64,000 bases of DNA from Excoecaria cochinchinensis (taxonomy: Eukaryota; Streptophyta; Magnoliopsida; Malpighiales; Euphorbiaceae): the NCBI GenBank assembly GCA_947683425.1, contig CANTUQ010000004.1, positions 6,486,001 to 6,550,000 of the forward strand, written 5' to 3'. The notes under the pieces were generated by a model. It was not told where the DNA came from. It saw only the letters and a list, made by a program, of their open reading frames with translations, and searched no databases. The position numbers and the translations under genes were made by a program. Below are positions 32,106 through 44,350 of this stretch, in pieces (the stretch's first letter is position 1; each line of letters begins with the position of its first letter).

Positions 32106-33043
32106 TATGTGTATGTGTATGTGTATGGATCTTGTTTAAGATCCTGTGCAATGAAATGTTGCTTTCCGACTTGTGCCTGTAAGGTACATTATATTATGTG
32201 TTCGATTCGTACCCGTAAGGTACCATTCAGTACTCGTTATCCACTATTTTGAGTCAGCAGGTATTTCATTTGCTCTATCTGATATGAATATGAGAATATG
32301 ATATCCGAATGTGAAAGATTTCGGTCATGTGAACCAGTTGTGAATTCGAATGTGATTATAAATCTCTGATTGGGTTAAGTGTAACTCTGATCTGTATATT
32401 GCACCTTTGTGGTTATCTGTAAATGGTCTTGTGTATAGTATGTGTATGTGAAGTCGGTGTATCACATAATATGGATACTACACTTTTGTATAGTAATGAG
32501 ATAAATTAATATGTATGTGAATGCGAATCTGAATTACTGAATACTATGGTTGAAGTCTATATATATATAAACGTGAATATGTATTGTTAATTACTAAGAT
32601 TAAGTATACTGATTTGTATACTTATAAATGTGATCTTGAACCAACATATGTAACAAATTTAATACGATGCTATATAGCTCCTTATTGTTAGCTATTGTAG
32701 TAATTACAGTATGTTAATATATGTTTACGTTTCATGACATGATAATTTGTAATAGGCTTACGCAGTGGAAGTGTGGTGTTTTGACATCGTCTCTTGGGTT
32801 TGGGCTGGATTATAACTTTTGGCATATCAAAAATATGTTTGAATAAATATAATGATTTTGGCATAATAATTGGGTGTGTTAATAATATGAGTATATGGGC
32901 GTGGTTAAGAACATTTGAGTGCAAGGCTATATTAAACAAGCATGTATATTTATCTGTCAGGATTTTATGTATTCACCTTCGTGTATGTGGTATGCCTTGG
33001 CGACCGTTGTGAATGGCCGTCTATATTTCGTACTTTTTCCCCA

Positions 33044-33082
33044 CTAAGCGTTATCGCTTAGCACGGGTTCTTTTCCCCGTGC
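33044..33082. repeat. Twin stem-loops near the LTR 3' end
   Basis: CTAAGCG-TTAT-CGCTTAG (33044-33061) is followed at once by GCACGGG..CCCGTGC (33061-33082). The same pair is at 47658-47696, and reversed versions are at 62742-62759 and 23260-23277. Confidence 0.75.
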
Positions 33083-33837
33083 AGGTGGCAGGTTTGCTTC
33101 TGTTCGAGTCGCGCATCTGCAGAGTCAGCCACATAGGAGCTAGGAGTTTTGGTTTTTGTCCAGCTTCTTTATTTTGCATTTTGTAATTTTGTAAAATATG
33201 TATATGTAATAATATGTAAAGATACTTATATTATATTCTGGGCCATGTAAATATTTGTATAGCGATGTTTTGAGAATAACTTCTATTGTATGCTTGTAAG
33301 CTTTCACAACTGTATGCTTTTGCTTAGTGTATGCGCATTTGCGAAATATGCATTTTAAATTCTTCCGTATTTTAGTATGCTTTGTCTCGCTTCAGTCCGG
33401 TAACACACCTACTCGTACGGCTTCCTACTCCCTTGCGGATGGGTTCGTCCACGTATGAGTTGGGGTGTTACAAGTAAAATTAATGTTAGTGATTTAATCA
33501 AGAAAATCAATTAAACACATGAAATAATAAGTAATAAATTAAAACAAATGAAAAAGAATACTTTATTAAAGTCAAATAGATTAAATGACATGATTGAAAT
33601 AAATAAAATAACATATTAATATATTAATACATAAAAGCATGAAATAATAATAATGATGATAATAAACAAGCACAAATGAGATCATTGTTAGTAATTAAAT
33701 CAAGAAAAATTAATTAAATACATATAAAAAGATGAATAAAATTAAATGTAATAAAATACATCATAAATAACAAATAAAATTAAATGAAATGATGGAATAA
33801 ATAAAACAACACATTAATGAATTAATACATAAAAACA

Positions 33838-33855
33838 TAAAATAATAATAATAAT

Positions 33856-33886
<31 letters not shown>

Positions 33887-33930
33887 GTAAGTAAATAAGT
33901 AAATAAGTAATAACAAATAAATAACAATAA
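33838..33930. repeat. Microsatellite (AAT)n(AAC)n and GTAAATAA repeats
   Basis: About five AAT units are followed by about ten AAC units, then a few AAGTAAAT units. It lies in the AT-rich part of the TAT LTR. The reverse-strand tyrosine/cysteine-rich ORF is an artefact. Confidence 0.9.
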
Positions 33931-34854
33931 TAATGAAAAAGAATGTTAAAAATAATAATGATAAATAAAAGAATGATGAATAAATAAATAAATAAAAAAG
34001 AACAAAGAAAAATGTAAAAGTGTTAAATTTATATATAAGATAACATAAAATAAATAAACAATAAATATAATGACTTACATGATTATTAATTAAATACGAA
34101 TAAATAAATAAATAAATAAATGAAAGAAAATAAAAATGAGTAATCAAGCGTAGAATGTTTACCTTCAGAATTCGAATTCAATAGAGGGAAAAAATGCAAT
34201 TTATTTCCTTATTTTGTTTTGAAAAAATAGAATTAAAGATAATAAAATTAGAATTTCATTCAAAAAAATAAATTTGCTTAAAAATGATGAAAAAAAAATT
34301 CTAAGAATGAATTTGTTTGTTTAAAGAATGATTATAGATTAAAAAATTGATTTTTATTTGAAGAAGAAACAAAAATAATGAAAAAAAAAATGAAAATTCT
34401 CAAGAACAAAAAATGATTTTCTTTGTCTTAAGAAAAATAATTGATTAAAAAAATAAATAAAAAAAATCTCAAGAACAAAAAATCATTTTTATTTGTCTCA
34501 AGAAAAATTATTCATTAAGAATGGAAATTTTTTACCTTAAAAAATTTTTATTTGGAGGAGAAAACCCAATAAAAAGGTAGAGAGAATTTTCTTGAAGAAA
34601 AGAAGAAGAGAAATAGAAGAAATTAACATAAAAGAATTCTCCTCCCCCTTCTCTTTCTAAATTTTCCTATTTATATGATTACAAATAGAAAACCTAATTA
34701 ATTTAGGAAAAAAACCCTTAATTAATTCAAATATTATTTTTCTATATTTTAAAAATGGAAAAAATCATGAAAATTGACAAAAAATGGGGTAAAAATCAAT
34801 TTTGGGGCAAAAATCCTGAATAAAGGCCAAAAATATGATTTTAGGCGATTTTGG

Positions 34855-34930
34855 GCGGATTCGGCGACCGATGGGCGTCGGTGGGCGCGCGCGCCTGTGA
34901 GCTGCCGCGGAGTACTGCCGAAGCTCGAAT
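34855..34930. repeat. GC-rich island of the TAT LTR fragment
   Basis: GATGGGCGTCGGTGGGCGCG with GCGCGCC and GCCGCGG palindromes sits in the homologous U3 position, again with a sequence unlike the other TAT LTRs. Confidence 0.65.
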
Positions 34931-35142
34931 TTTTTTTTTTCTTTAATTTTTCAAATTTCAGATTTGACTAAAATACTATAATTTCAAACTCCCTTTATTT
35001 ATTTTTATTTTTATCTGTTTTTCGGTTCTAAAAAGCAATTTTGACAAGGAAATCGTTACTTCCAACCTTTTTACCCGTGAACAGGCATCTAATTATAATT
35101 GGGTAACCCTGATTTAGGCTGACTCAAGACCTGGTGTCTACA

Positions 35143-35913
35143 CTAATAGAAAATTCTACAAACAAGATTACTAAATTAATATGAACAATTAAATATAAAA
35201 TTTAATATTCAAGTTCTTAAAACATCATTAAATAATTACAAAGAAGAAGATTAGAAATAACAAGAAAGAGATCTCTCAACCCTTTTTCCTTTCACAAAGT
35301 ATGTTCTTCATCTTTGTTTGTTGTCTTCTCCTCAAAACATTAAAACTTACAGAAATTCTTAAGTTAATTCTCTCTTTTTCTCATTACAACTGAATTTTCT
35401 ATTTATAATGTTCCAAAACTCATGTCCCTTGATATTCCCCTTCAAAGAGTTGTAAAAGTTGATGGAAAGTCTTGACTATTCATGTGACTCTTCAAAATAA
35501 CTGCTCCAATGGCTCTTTCTGTCGCACTCATGAAAGAACACGGATTTCTCATCCTTAACTTTCTTCAACTGCATTAACTCCCTTCTTCCTCCCTGTAATG
35601 TCGCGCTCGCAACAGTGCACGGCATCTCCTTTTGCTCAACTTCTTTTCTTCTTTTCTTCCTTCTTCTTAGGCGCCTTAGGTCACGCTCGCAGCTATCATC
35701 GTGCCTGGGGCAGAGAGTAAATTTCTTTGCTTAGTTTGCTCCTTTTTCCAATTTTTCTCCATTTCCTTCTACGCTCACAAAACATAAAACATACCTAATT
35801 CTAACATAATTAGCCACAACTAAACATGATTTCAATCACAAAACATTAGCTTAATATGAGCTATTTAGGCTCATATTAGATATCCGTACTACTTACGGGT
35901 GTAGGGTGTTACA
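35143..35913 (-). mobile_element. Tekay-like LTR fragment
   Basis: The right edge reads GGGTGTTACA, i.e. a minus-strand LTR start TGTAACACCC. A TATA-like CATTATAAATAG (minus strand, about 35400-35411) and a small TCGCGCTCGC palindrome group (35585-35705) support the family. The left side is cut by the TAT LTR. No coding sequence is seen. Confidence 0.6.
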
Positions 35914-36220
35914 TGTAAGATTTATTAACTGTATTGAATGGTCACAGATTGTAATCTATGTAGGTACAAAGTAGAAGTTGTTCCGAAGGATCGTCTGCTA
36001 ATGGCTAGGCTAACACAAGGATAGGATAGAGTTTGTTTTCTGTAGAGTCAAATGAAAATTATGTCAGTGCTAGTAATTGTACTGGATGTCTATTTTAGTC
36101 TATAAATTGTAAGTTTGACATAGTGAAGCAATGAAAAAGAAAAAAAAATTATAATTCTGATTGGTAAGTTTCAAGTTTTGTTGTGTGACACACTCTTATC
36201 CTCTTAGAGAGTATAAGGGG
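35914..36220. other. Unassigned sequence between LTR pieces
   Basis: About 300 bp with no ORF and no recognised motif. On the minus strand it begins with a TGTAACACCCC-like run at its right edge (ending 36227), so it may be another LTR start. I could not place it. Confidence 0.35.
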
Positions 36221-37426
36221 TGTTACATCCCTTACCTCAAGCGGTCAGGTCTTCTTCCCATCCGTCAAGTCCATAGAGCAAAAAACCTAATTTCAACCAT
36301 TTTTAACCAAACCAAGCTTGTTTTATGCACTTCTTTGCATATTTTTAGCCCATTTTTCACACAGTCAGGTCTAAAACAACCTATACAAGAGATCTAACAC
36401 AAAAACTAACAAAAGTTAAGGAAAGTAATTAATTAATTTATTAAAACCAAGAAATATATTTCATACCATGTATTTCGATTTAAAGCATAAATGATAAACT
36501 TTGGGCCCAGAATATTACCCTCAGTGTTTTGATCTCTGAAAAACAAGAAGTTGCTTAACGTCCTCCTTTGAATTCCACAAAGAAATTGAAAATAAGTGAA
36601 TCTTTCACTTCCTCTTTCTAATCTCTCTCTTTAAACTCTTTAAAAAAAATGAGAAAATACAAGAGAAGGATCAAGAAAAGAGAATCAATTTCTCTTCCTC
36701 AATGAATCTCTTAGTTTTAGAAATCAAAGTTTTTGAAAACCAGTTTCAAAGAAAACTCTTTTTCCAGAATTCCTTTCACCCAAAAATCTCCTCCTCTCTT
36801 TTTGTGTCTTCACTTGGCTTTTTATACTATGAAAAAATCATTGATTTTCTAAGTTTTAACTTACTTTTAGGAAATAGAAATCAAGATTTTAATTTTTACA
36901 ACCCTAAAATCCAACTAGAAAATCAGGTTTTTGATTTAAAAAATATTTCCCAGATTTCCCATTGAAGGAAATCTGAGAAACTGGTATCAGATCTTGACCA
37001 ACGGGCATCTCTTGCCTGAGGGACGGCCGTCCCTTACAAAAAGGCAGAAATTGTAGTATTGCCATTTGTGGCCCAGCCCATCGGAGGACTGGCACACCTA
37101 GTAACCCGACAGACAGGCATCCCTCGTGTGAGGGACGAGCATCCATCACCAAAAATTTCAACCGCGCTACAAGGCCCATCCCAGTAGAGGGCGAACGCAC
37201 ATCACGTTCAACGGACGGGCTCATCACTAAAAATAATGCAATTTTTGGAATTAAACCCTTTTTTCAAATCTAGTGAAGACACAAAAGAATCTTGGTCATA
37301 GAAACTTCAAAATTTATGAAATTCAAAGGTGAAAGCCAGCAGTTTCAGCTCTCCGCCTGTGAAATAGGTATTAGTGTCCTCATCGGGTAACTCTGATCTG
37401 GGCTGCCTCGGGACCCGGTGTCTACA
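36221..37426 (-). mobile_element. TAT-related LTR piece or short variant
   Basis: The right edge (GACCCGGTGTCTACA) is a typical TAT LTR start. AGAATATTACCCTCAGTG at about 36509 matches the block at 39367 of the next TAT LTR. The 3' half (about 1.5 kb) of a normal TAT LTR is missing. The left boundary is uncertain: TGTTACATCC at 36221 is only a candidate, and I found no TSD. A GC-rich island with GGGACGGCCGTCCC lies at 36995-37215. Confidence 0.55.
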
Positions 37427-37802
37427 CATAATACTCACGTTACCAAAGTTTAGATTTCTTTACATGCCAAAGATTTCCTAACATATATATGATCCATATT
37501 ACAAAATCAAAATACTCATACATTACAAATATTACATATACTATGTTATTACATATTGCAAAACCTACATGAAGAGCTTCTAAGGTTGTGTCAGCCTTTG
37601 AAGATGCAGGATGTCCTTGATGTTAGTCCTATCTTTAATACCTACACAGATGGAACACCGTTGCTAAGTACAAAGGCTTAGTAAGAAACAAGCATGAAAT
37701 GGATGACCACTCACAGCGGTCACTGATGCATAGGTGCACACATATGAAAAATATATATAATAATATGATATAAGGGCCTAATCAACAACCCAAATGGGGC
37801 CA

Positions 37803-40443
37803 TGTGATGCGCGCCGAACCCCGTAGGACGCCCCGAGGGCCCGCTCTTAGGGCTTTTGGGAGAGGTTCATGAAAACTTGTAAGGTATTTACAAGTGCGTC
37901 TATTTTGGGCAACAAGGAGGTTTCTTGGAGTCGCCAGCCAATAAAATATTGAAAAAGTTCATCTCGCCTCAGTGAGCCTAAGGCGGCGCATAATATCCAT
38001 TTTGGGCAAACCAAAGGGGTCTTGGAGGCATTCACCCCAATAGAACATTGGAATGACCCTCTAACCCTATGGAGCCTTGGATTGTAAATTGAGCCTTTTG
38101 GTGGGACACAAGAGGTGTCTTGGAGATCCAATTCCAAGATGGTTCGGGACTTCTCATTTATTCATACCTTGGTTATTTTATAATTAAGTTTTGAATTTAA
38201 GTTTTCATCCCTTTTCTCATACATTTCGATGTAATAATTAGAGCGCAAGTTTGATCATTCAAGGAAAGCGATAAATAAAAGGGTAAATAAAATGAAGTAC
38301 ATGAAAATAAAATACAACAAAACTAGGAGCGGAATACAACCCCCACTGTAAATGAAATAAAAATCATACATAAAATGGGGTATTTATTGAGAATGAGGAC
38401 ATTGGTCCTCTCATGCATAATTACTATAAAACAATTTTTATGTGATTATTTTGGATGGAGAAAATTGAGACATTGGTCCCATTTTTATTTAGGAAAAATA
38501 CCAATTTAATTAATAAAAAATATTTGTGATTTTCTTTCTAGCGGATCTAAATAAACAATTTTACAAGAAAATTATACGACAAAAATAAAAAAGGCCAAAT
38601 AAATAAAATATTACAAATAAAGAAAATAAATATATAATCCAAACGAGCCATTTTGGATCCCCCGTGTGCTCGCAAAAAATGCCCAAGCAAAAAATGAGTT
38701 TTGACATAAAAACAAAACATAAACAAAATAATGTTAGTAATTAAAACAATTAAATCAATAATAAAAGATAAAATGAAATAAAATAAGATAAAATAGCATG
38801 ATATCAAAATGACAATTGAATTAATATGTTAACAATTAAAATAAATGTGAAAAATGCATTTTTATGACAAATTAAATAAATGATTTGATTAAAATAAAAT
38901 ATAACATGTTAATAAATTAATACATGAAAATTATGAACATGATGAAAAATAATGAAAATAAACAATAAATTGAATAAACAATAAATATAACATGTAACAA
39001 TGATAAAAGATAATGAATAAAAGAATGATAAAAATAATTAAAACAATGACATAATTAATTATTATTATTATCACAATTAACATAAACCATTTATATGGCA
39101 AAAATATTAATCAAAATTAATTAATTAATTACATGCTGAAAAATAATGATGAATCAAAATAAAATAAATTATTTACATGTTAGGAATTAATAGGAAATCA
39201 AAATTTACATGAATAAAAACAAAATCATATATAAACATATTAAATAAAACAAACATAACAATAATAGAATAAACAAATAAATGGAAACAATAAGTAAATT
39301 AATAAAAATAATAAAATATACATGAATAAATTAAATATAAAATAAATAAAAGCAAATAAAAATCAAGCCCATAATATTTACCCTCAAAGTCAGATTCGAT
39401 GAAGGTAAAAGATGATTTGATTTCCTTTGCTTGTGACTTTCAAAAATTTAGAGTTGAATATGATAAATGTTGGAATTTTATTCTAATAAAAATAGGCTTG
39501 AAAAAAATAATTTAGCAACAAAATTAAATTGCTTTTATTTATAGAGAAAACAAAAGAATTAACTTGAATGCTTAAGAATAAAAAAAAAATTGATTTTGAA
39601 AGTGAAAATTAATCTCTTACGTTTATGGAGAAAACAAAGAAATTAATTTGGAATAATTAAGAATTGAAAATCAATTTTTTAATCTCCATTAATCCTTGTT
39701 AATTGAAAGAAGAAATCTGAAATTTTTGGAAGAAACCTCAAAGAAGAAGAGAGGAAAATCTGAAATTCTGGTGAAAACAATAATTATGGAGGCTCCCCTT
39801 TTAGGTTTTCATCCTAAAATATTTATAAGTTATCAAAAATGTTGCCCTAACTTAATTAAAGAAAAGAATATTATTTTAACACAAATTCCTTTATTTTTAA
39901 TGATAAAATCGAGTTTTATTAATTAATTACATAAACAAATGTTTTAGAATTTAATTTGGACTAAAAAACCTTCATTTAGGGTGAAAAATGAGTTTTTGGA
40001 GTGAAAAAATCGGAAAAAAGGTGAAAAATTAGAAAAGAGCACATAAGACCCTTTAGCGACGGCCAGGAAAGGAGGGATGCCCGTCGCTATTGAGTGACGG
40101 GCGTCACGTACGACGCTGCGTGCGAATGTACACAGCACGCGCGGAAGTTCACTCGCGTCGTGCTCAAGCGTCGCCTCGCACGCGACGCGCTACGCGCAGC
40201 AGCGCGCTGGAGCCCGACACTTGCCAATTTTTTTTTTCTTTCTAATTTAACTAAAAATATTGTAATTTCAAGCCCCCATTTTTCAAAACTAATTTTTAAA
40301 ATATTTTTTATTATTTTTCAATTTTTCACTCTAAAATGCAAATTTGACGAGAAAATCATCACTTTTAACCTTTTTAGCCTATGAAGGCAATTGTCATCAT
40401 CGGGTAACTTCGATCTAAACTGACTCGAGACCCGGTGTCTACG
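37803..40443 (-). mobile_element. Solo TAT-type LTR
   Basis: It is 2,641 bp, starting TGTGATGCGCGCCG at the left edge and ending GTGTCTACG at the right edge (the last A is now G). TSD GGCCA is at 37798-37802 and 40444-40448. It carries the GAGGAC-ATTG-GTCCTC stem-loop at 38395-38410 and a large GC island at 40050-40225. Confidence 0.9.
40050..40225. repeat. GC-rich palindromic island of the solo TAT LTR
   Basis: Inverted repeats such as GATGCCCGTCGC/GTGACGGGCGTC and CGCACGCGACGCGCTACGCG lie in otherwise AT-rich DNA. It is partly alike to the island at 48917-49005, but about twice as long. Confidence 0.7.
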
Positions 40444-40844
40444 GGCCATCATAATAGAACAGTGGGCTACAGCATTAAAGGTCCCTATAGCATGTCTATC
40501 TATCCACGACTCGGTTATAGCAGGCTAACCATTAAATTAGAACCATCTTATTCACATTGTAGTTCAAATAATATTTACCAATCTATAACCATCATTTCAG
40601 AATAAATATTAACAATTAAGGTCTTACTAACACATGTATGTCAATGTTAATATGTTAATTCACATTATCACTTCATGTATTCTTAATTCATTTCACAATA
40701 ATACCTTTAATATGTTAATATATTCCACGTAAGATTATTGCCCTCTAGTCATGATTTAAGTATTTAACATGTTACTAAAGATCCATATCAAAAATCATTT
40801 CAAATTAGAGAAGAAAACTGCAATTACTAAAGTAGTTCAAAGGG

Positions 40845-41320
40845 GTACACGGCAAGCAAGGATTCCTGGTCGCTCTATAAGGCAAAATATATAGAATTTG
40901 TCAAAATCGAATCCATTTACACGGCAGATAAATAATTTTACATAATGGGTAGACTAGGTTACATGGCAGGTAAGTTTCTTGACCGCCATGTGAATTGAAG
41001 AATCTAAAAGATTCCCAAAAGATGCTTTCTAGAACCATTTTACACGATGGGGAGAAAATCCCACACTGTGGTAAGACATGGTTACACGATGGTCGGGCTT
41101 TCTTAACCATCGTGTGATCCAAAGAATCTAAAAGATTCCAAAAAGATGCTTTTCATAACCGTTTTACGCAGTGGGGAGAAAATCGCAGATGATGGTCACA
41201 GGTCATTACATGATGTTCAGGATTTCTTGACCGCCTTGTAACTCGATTTTCAGGCAAAAAATGGCAATTCATAAGCATTTATACGGTGGTCAGGAATTCT
41301 TGACCCTCCGTGTCACCCTA
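40845..41320. repeat. Palindrome array of a third type in a Tekay-like LTR
   Basis: Inverted pairs include TTACATGGC/GCCATGTGAA, TTACACGATGGTC/ACCATCGTGTGA and TACGGTGGTC/GACCCTCCGTGT, each about 40 bp and spaced by 70-130 bp with a repeated AATCTAAAAGATTCC linker. The position corresponds to the TCGCG and TCACGGTG arrays of related LTRs. Confidence 0.65.
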
Positions 41321-42533
41321 TTACATTGCCTACGAAAATAAGGTATAACAAGGCAGCTTCCAACTCCTAACTTGTCTTACCATTTGGAGTTTCTAAACAT
41401 CATTTTTAAGCAAAATGGTCTCTTAATTATTGATCCTTAAGATCTTAGCTTTCTAATGACACTAATTGCACATCAATTAGATCATTACAACTTTATATAC
41501 GATCTAAACAAGCAAACCTGCTCCCTTTGAGGGAATAGATTCACTACCTTGGGTTTAAGCTCAATTTTGGCTACCTTAGAGCAAGATTTAGCTCACAGTT
41601 TCTTCTAAGAATACCTAGTTAACTTTCTTTAGCAATTGGAATTTTACAAGTTGGAGTTCTATAACCCAACTTATAAACAAAACAATTAGCCATGGTCTGG
41701 TGGAACTTAGACAGAGTTTCCCCTTATAACTTCACATGCCAATTTCATCAATTGAATCAACTCAATCACCACAAACACATTCAATTCAACATTGCACATT
41801 CATATATATATAAAACCAACACAAATCATCATCAAACACACATAAGCAAGAAAGGTTCCTAAACCTCAATTCTTCTTTCTTCTTCTTGCTGCACTTGGCC
41901 TTTCACTCTCCTTCCTTTAGCTCCAACCACTTCTTCTTTTACAAATTATCATGAATTTATCAATTATTCAACAAACCATAATTCCACCCTTCAAGAATCA
42001 TGTGTAGAAGAAAAAAAAGAAATCTAACAAATTCTGTTACCTTATGAGCTTACAATAATACTAGAATTTATTTGCCTTACTTAAAGATCACCTTGAACAG
42101 ATTTTTAGAGAGATTTGAGAGAGAAGGATTTGCTGTAAATGAAGAAGAAATGGGAGGGTTTCTAACCTCTTAGGCAGTGGGCCTTCATGGCTTTTATAAG
42201 CCACGAAGAGATGCCTCCATTCTTCCTCATTTTTCTAGACACATATGTTATCAACATGTGATTGGTTGCTTTACACTTTCTCATTTTCAATCCTTTTACT
42301 TCTTCTTAATCTTACCTTCACCTTTTAATTAAGTTATTTTCATATATTAACATACCAAATTACTTAATTTATGCAATTTAGTCCATATGTATTAAATTAC
42401 CAATTTAACCTCTACTTTTCAATTAATACCTGTTATATTCCCAATGCATATACTTGACTAATTACACACATTCAGCCAGTCTCATACCCTAAATGTGTCC
42501 AAAGATGACTGGGGTACAAGTTGGGGCCTTACA

Positions 42534-42873
42534 AAGTAACACAAGTCTGGTGACTTAGGATCATTTGATTATGAATCATAAGATGTATATGAACCTTGTT
42601 TATTGGGAAAAATGACAAATGTGCCATTTAGTGGTAAAGGTGCACGATCTAGTGTAGCATTAGAACTTATACATTCAAATGTATGTGGTCCTATGTCTAT
42701 ACATGTCACAGGAGGTTACCTCTACTTCATTACTTTCATGGATACTTCTCAAGATATGGGTATGTCTATCTTATGAGGTATAAATCTAAAGCTTTTGAAA
42801 ATTTCAAAGAATTCGGAAATGAAGTAAAGAAACAACTTCATAAAAGTATCAAAACACTTAGATAGATAAAGTT
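42534..42873 (+). pseudogene. Ty1/copia integrase fragment
   Basis: Residues GDLGSFDYES, then YEPCLLGKMTNVPFSGKG, LELIHSNVCGPMS and GGYLYFITFMD match the pre-integrase and N-terminal integrase of copia elements. YGYVYLM and FENFKEFGNEV continue it in another frame after a small deletion near 42745. A stop follows SYES, and SDVCGPM has Asn for Asp. An LTR ends at its left side (42533) and LTR X starts at its right side (42874). The lineage within copia is not clear. Confidence 0.85.
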
Positions 42874-44350
42874 TGTAATGGCTCGAAAGTCGGGTTAGTC
42901 ATAAACAACATTTTTTAAGGTCAACTAGTGGACCCAGAGTGAAAAATTCATCAATGGGTGAAAAATATTTTATTTGATCATTAGAAAATATTGGTTATGA
43001 TGAGTCCATGGGAGAAAAATTTGAGGTCAAATGGGTCCAAAAAGTGCAAAATAGTGAAAAAAGGGCATTTGGGTCGTCTGTCCAAGACAAACGACCATCT
43101 GTGGGCGATAGACAGCCACGCTATCGGTGGTGAGGGACAACCAAGCCGTATGTGGCTTCAAACGGGCGTCTGAAGTCTTTCTCCAGTTCGGTTTGACCAA
43201 TTTTGAGCTGAGATTGACCAGACCATATCTTGAGCTATGGACCTCAGAAAAATATTTTGAAAATATGGGCGCGCTTGTAATAATGAGTAGAATCTATTGG
43301 TATAAATAAATTAATATTTTAATGATAATGAAAAGTCAGCTATCGGACAGGATAAATAATTATCGGACCGAGAAACGATCTCCGATTAAGGTAAAATTTT
43401 ATGTGTAAGCTATTTAAAATATTTTATGAATTATAGAATTTAAATTGAGTGAAATTGAGGTTGGGAAGTGGGAGAATTAATTTGTGATTACGTAAAGGGT
43501 TTAATAACTTAATTTGGGCTTATCTATTGTTGGGCCAAAGTGAGGGAAGCAAGCCTAACCTACTCTTACCCCTATAAATAGCTGTAAAGTGCAAGTACAC
43601 TTGAAGTTTCCACCATTTTCTCCTCTCTTCTTTGTTCTTCTTCAAGGATGAATGCTCTTCTTCTTCTTCCTCTCAAATTTTCTTCAACTTTCTCCATTGA
43701 TTTTTCAAATCCAAGCCCCTCTACCATAGTTTAACCCTTTTTTTAGTAATTGGTGAGTTCTAATCTTCTTTTGGCGAAGAAAGAGTTAAGGAAATTAAAG
43801 ATTTCAAGTGAGGGGTATAAATTGAGGTAAGTGAAATTGATGGAATTAAATTATTTTAATGGTTCAATTAAGTTGTTTGGGGCGTATATAGTAGAGTTAT
43901 ACAGTTAGATTTAATTATTGCAGCAATTTTGATGGGTTTTCTTTGATGGGAATTTCGGCCTCATGTAGAAGAAAAAGGAGGGGAAGGTTGTTCAAAAGGA
44001 AAAGGCAACAAGAATGAGGTATTGGAGGCCTAAAGCAAGTGTATGAGGTTTGTGGTTACTAAATTAAACTTTTTCCTTTGAAAATTGCATGGTTTTAGGT
44101 TATGTTTTGAGTGAAGTGTGTGAATTGTGTATGTTAAATTGAAAATAACTTCATAATTATGCTTTAGTAGGTTGAAAATGAATTTTAGGAAGCTTAAATT
44201 AGAACAAAAAATAATTTGTAGGTGTAATGGCTTGAAACTGGTAGATAAATGATCAGTTAATTCTGTAGAGTCAGTAGTGCAATTTTGGTGTGAAAACAAC
44301 AGTTCTAATACCTTGAATTATAGAGGAGTTAAAAGGTTAAACATGCTAGA
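42874..44350 (+). mobile_element. LTR 'X', first part (unassigned LTR element)
   Basis: It starts TGTAATGGCTCGAAAG immediately after the copia scrap. It has a promoter-like CTATAAATA at 43572-43580, followed by a C/T-rich leader-like run (CTTCTTCTTCCTC). No coding sequence. After the nested solo LTR it continues at 48115 with sequence that again looks like a U3 (GAGGTCAAATTGGTCC resembles GAGGTCAAATGGGTCC at 43022). Confidence 0.6.

Larger units (their letters stand above)
29436..33472 (+). mobile_element. Solo LTR, 4.0 kb, Tekay-like
   Basis: It starts TGTAACACCCCG and ends GGGGTGTTACA, with the TSD AGTAA at 29431-29435 and 33473-33477. No gag-pol is inside. Relationship to the Tekay LTR at 20003-25367 is shown by shared blocks: the TTAGGCATGCCTAA region, the CTAAGCG hairpin and the last about 100 bases. 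It is much longer than the 2.5-kb LTR, partly because of its hairpin repeats and flanking DNA. Plus orientation is inferred from those shared blocks. Confidence 0.92.
28857..35142 (-). mobile_element. TAT-type LTR lacking its 3' ~0.4 kb, split by a solo LTR
   Basis: The left edge starts at the internal ATTTATTCATAC, which in the intact solo LTR lies 397 bases from the end. The right edge is a normal LTR start (GTGTCTACA at 35142). Without the nested 4,037-bp LTR and one TSD copy it is about 2.24 kb. The centre is AT-rich and gene-free, with the GAGGAC-ATTG-GTCCTC stem-loop at 29100-29115 and a GC island at 34855-34930. Confidence 0.85.
37427..42533 (-). mobile_element. Tekay-like LTR, interrupted by a TAT solo LTR
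   Basis: The right edge GGGGCCTTACA (42533) is a minus-strand LTR start (TGTAAGGCCCC), and copia coding sequence follows at once. The left portion (37427-37802) has a degenerate GCTAAGTACAAAGGCTTAG hairpin at about 37655. The nested TAT LTR occupies 37803-40443. Another palindrome array lies at 40845-41320. There are no ORFs of note. Confidence 0.65.

Noticed and set aside
32106..32128. TATGTG short repeat as a regulatory site
   Set aside because: It is a short microsatellite in an LTR that varies in copy number between solo LTRs (fewer copies at about 46828); nothing suggests function.
33761..34147. Hydrophobic Tyr/Cys-rich reverse ORF resembling a membrane protein
   Set aside because: It lies in AT-rich LTR with an AAT/AAC microsatellite. 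Similar hydrophobic ORFs at 38547, 49933, 50230, 60090 and 60387 come from the same AT-rich LTR centre.
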